Source: an uncultured Bacteroidales bacterium (lineage in GTDB: Bacteria > Bacteroidota > Bacteroidia > Bacteroidales > UBA932). From it: 45,508 nucleotides of DNA. Under the pieces are notes generated by a model that made no database searches, was not told the origin of the DNA, and saw only the letters and a list, made by a program, of their open reading frames with translations. Position numbers and translations under genes: made by a program. Below are positions 43,825-45,508 of this stretch, in pieces. Where the stretch lies: positions 1 to 45,508 of the forward strand of contig CAMJKI010000010.1 of NCBI GenBank assembly GCA_946406355.1. Direction: 5' to 3'. Positions within the stretch are counted from its first letter, which is position 1. Each line of letters begins with the position of its first letter.

Positions 43825-45508
43825 ATGAGCGAAATTAAGAAAAGAGTCTATCGCTTTGGCGGAAAGCACGCCGAGGGCGACGGCAAGATGAGAGAGTTGC
43901 TGGGTGGCAAGGGTGCCAACCTGGCGGAGATGAATCTCCTTGGAATGCCTGTACCTGCAGGTTTCACCATTACAACAGAATGCTGCACCGAGTATTATCG
44001 TCTCGGTGGCGGATATACCGCAGAGCTCAAGGCCGAGGTTGCAGCGGCCCTGGAAGCCACGGAAAAGATCATGGGCAAGAAGTTCGGTGACGAGAACGAC
44101 CCGTTGCTGGTAAGCTGCCGCTCCGGCGCCCGCAGCTCCATGCCCGGCATGATGGACACCATCCTGAACATCGGCCTGTGCTCCAAGACCATCCCCGGTC
44201 TTATCAAGAAGACCAATAACCCCCGCTTCGTGTACGACGCATACCGCCGTCTCATCATGATGTATTCCGACGTTGTGATGGAGAAGGCCGAGGGCATTGA
44301 GCCCGCCGATGGCCAGGGCATCCGCCAGCAGCTGGACCGCATGATGGAGGAAGTGAAGAAGGCCAACGGTTACAAGAGCGATACCGAGCTCACCGCCGAG
44401 CAGCTGAAAGACCTGGCCGAGGCCTTCAAGGTGCGCATCAAAGAGGTTCTGGGCGTTGAATTCCCGGACGATGCCAAGGCTCAGCTTTGGGGTTCCATCG
44501 GCGGCGTGTTCAAGAGTTGGAACGGCAAGCGCGCTATCCGCTATCGCCAGATTGAGCATATTCCGGACGATTGGGGTACGGCTGTGAACGTGCAGTCCAT
44601 GGTGTTCGGCAACATGGGTGACACCTCCGCCACCGGCGTTGCCTTCTCCCGCAACCCTGCCAACGGCGACAACAAGTTCTACGGCGAATGGCTCATCAAT
44701 GCCCAGGGCGAAGACGTGGTGGCCGGTATCCGCACCCCGAACCCCCTGAACGAGGCAACCAAGAGCGAAAAGAACAAGAACCTGGCTTCCCTGGAAACCG
44801 CCATGCCGGAGGTTTACAAGGAGCTGGACGATATCCGCAAGCGCCTGGAAGACCACTTCAAGGACATGCAGGACATTGAATTCACCATCCAGGAAGGCAA
44901 GCTGTGGATGCTGCAGTGCCGTATCGGCAAGCGCACCGGCCTGGCCGCCCTGCAGATGGCCGTGGATATGGTGGAAGAAGGCCTCATCGACGAGAAAGAG
45001 GCTGTAATGCGCCTGGCTCCCGCCCAGCTGGACGAGGTGCTGCATCCCATCCTGGATCCTGCATCGGAGAAGAAAGCCGCCGTACTGGCACAGGGTCTGC
45101 CCGCTTCCCCGGGCGGTGCCGTAGGTCAGATCGTTTTCACCTCCGAAGACGCCATCAAGTTCAACCTGGCCGGCAAGAAGTGCATCCTGGTGCGTGAAGA
45201 GACTTCCCCGGAAGACATCGACGGCATGCACGCCTCTGTGGGTATCCTCACCGAACGTGGCGGTATGACTTCCCACGCCGCCCTGGTGGCCCGTGGCTGG
45301 GGCAAGTGCTGCATCGTAGGCTGCGACGCCCTCAAGATCAACTTCAAGGACAAGACCGTGTCCTTCGCCGGTATCAACAAAACCTTCAAGGAAGGCGACT
45401 TCCTTAGCCTGAACGGCGCCAAGGGTCTGGTGTACGAAGGTGCCATCGAAACCATGGACGCCTCCGAGAACCCGCTCTTCGCCAAGTTCATGGGCATGTG
45501 CGACAAGT
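43825..45508 (+). CDS. ppdK: Pyruvate, phosphate dikinase (5' part, cut by window edge)
   Basis: The frame from the ATG at 43825 (MSEIKKRVYRFGGKHAEGDG) stays open to the window end, giving 561 residues of an enzyme usually near 900. The N-terminal nucleotide-binding domain has MRELLGGKGANLAEM, SCRSGARSSMPGMMDT and DWGTAVNVQSMVFGNMG; the mobile phosphohistidine domain has TERGGMTSHAALVARGWG with catalytic His484. The C-terminal pyruvate barrel is outside. It interconverts pyruvate, ATP and phosphate with phosphoenolpyruvate, AMP and pyrophosphate, a central glycolysis/gluconeogenesis step in anaerobic Bacteroidota. It has its own promoter after the ROK kinase terminator. Confidence 0.97.
   Translation, partial: MSEIKKRVYRFGGKHAEGDGKMRELLGGKGANLAEMNLLGMPVPAGFTITTECCTEYYRLGGGYTAELKAEVAAALEATEKIMGKKFGDENDPLLVSCRSGARSSMPGMMDTILNIGLCSKTIPGLIKKTNNPRFVYDAYRRLIMMYSDVVMEKAEGIEPADGQGIRQQLDRMMEEVKKANGYKSDTELTAEQLKDLAEAFKVRIKEVLGVEFPDDAKAQLWGSIGGVFKSWNGKRAIRYRQIEHIPDDWGTAVNVQSMVFGNMGDTSATGVAFSRNPANGDNKFYGEWLINAQGEDVVAGIRTPNPLNEATKSEKNKNLASLETAMPEVYKELDDIRKRLEDHFKDMQDIEFTIQEGKLWMLQCRIGKRTGLAALQMAVDMVEEGLIDEKEAVMRLAPAQLDEVLHPILDPASEKKAAVLAQGLPASPGGAVGQIVFTSEDAIKFNLAGKKCILVREETSPEDIDGMHASVGILTERGGMTSHAALVARGWGKCCIVGCDALKINFKDKTVSFAGINKTFKEGDFLSLNGAKGLVYEGAIETMDASENPLFAKFMGMCDK

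Overview
The window is a GC-rich segment from an anaerobic, glycan-degrading member of the Bacteroidota, most likely order Bacteroidales. The evidence is a SusC/SusD pair, a hybrid two-component regulator, many lipoprotein or signal-peptide glycosidases, a menaquinone-type MenA, pyruvate phosphate dikinase, absence of clear Shine-Dalgarno sites, and repeated Bacteroides-type promoter boxes (TTTG, about 20 nt, TAnnTTTG). Genus cannot be fixed from the sequence alone. No rRNA, tRNA, CRISPR array, transposase or phage gene was seen.

Layout. (1) 1-3.7 kb, housekeeping: 5' part of a transketolase N-terminal subunit (-), a small unknown gene (-), lepA and menA abutting (+). A promoter plus hairpin at 3.81-3.93 kb may encode a small RNA. 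(2) 4-10.9 kb, secreted glycan enzymes: aldose 1-epimerase (-) divergent from GH51 arabinofuranosidase (+), then GH43 (-) divergent from GH95 (+). Two related 110-bp palindromic elements in opposite orientation flank the GH43-GH95 pair. (3) 11-13.45 kb (-): an ECF sigma factor, a membrane-anchored protein with a predicted C-terminal beta-barrel (probable anti-sigma), and an unknown lipoprotein. (4) 13.6-24 kb (-): a tightly packed polysaccharide utilization operon, read SusC, SusD, CE6-CE1 double esterase, CE1 esterase, GH43-CBM6, GH43. (5) 24.2-28.1 kb (+): a 1307-aa hybrid two-component system divergent from SusC. (6) 28.2-34 kb (-): sodium/sugar symporter, araD, araA, araB. (7) 34.1-38.5 kb (+): GH97 and GH92. 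(8) 38.5-40.3 kb (-): GT8 glycosyltransferase and PlsC-like acyltransferase. (9) 40.5-45.5 kb (+): membrane LytTR regulator, FucP-type MFS transporter, ROK sugar kinase, and the 5' part of pyruvate phosphate dikinase.

How it fits together (inference): the enzymes match debranching of an acetylated, feruloylated arabinoxylan or related arabinose-rich hemicellulose. CE6 and CE1 domains would remove acetyl and hydroxycinnamoyl esters; GH51, GH43 and GH95 would remove side chains and xylosyl units; SusC/SusD would import oligosaccharides; the hybrid regulator would sense one of them in the periplasm. Arabinose would enter by the symporter and pass through AraA, AraB and AraD to xylulose 5-phosphate, which the transketolase at the left edge could use. 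No endoxylanase, surface glycan-binding protein or Nudix-type AraR regulator lies inside the window.

Besides genes, the window is rich in inverted repeats between genes and in closely paired divergent promoters; these hold most of the observations worth a second look.
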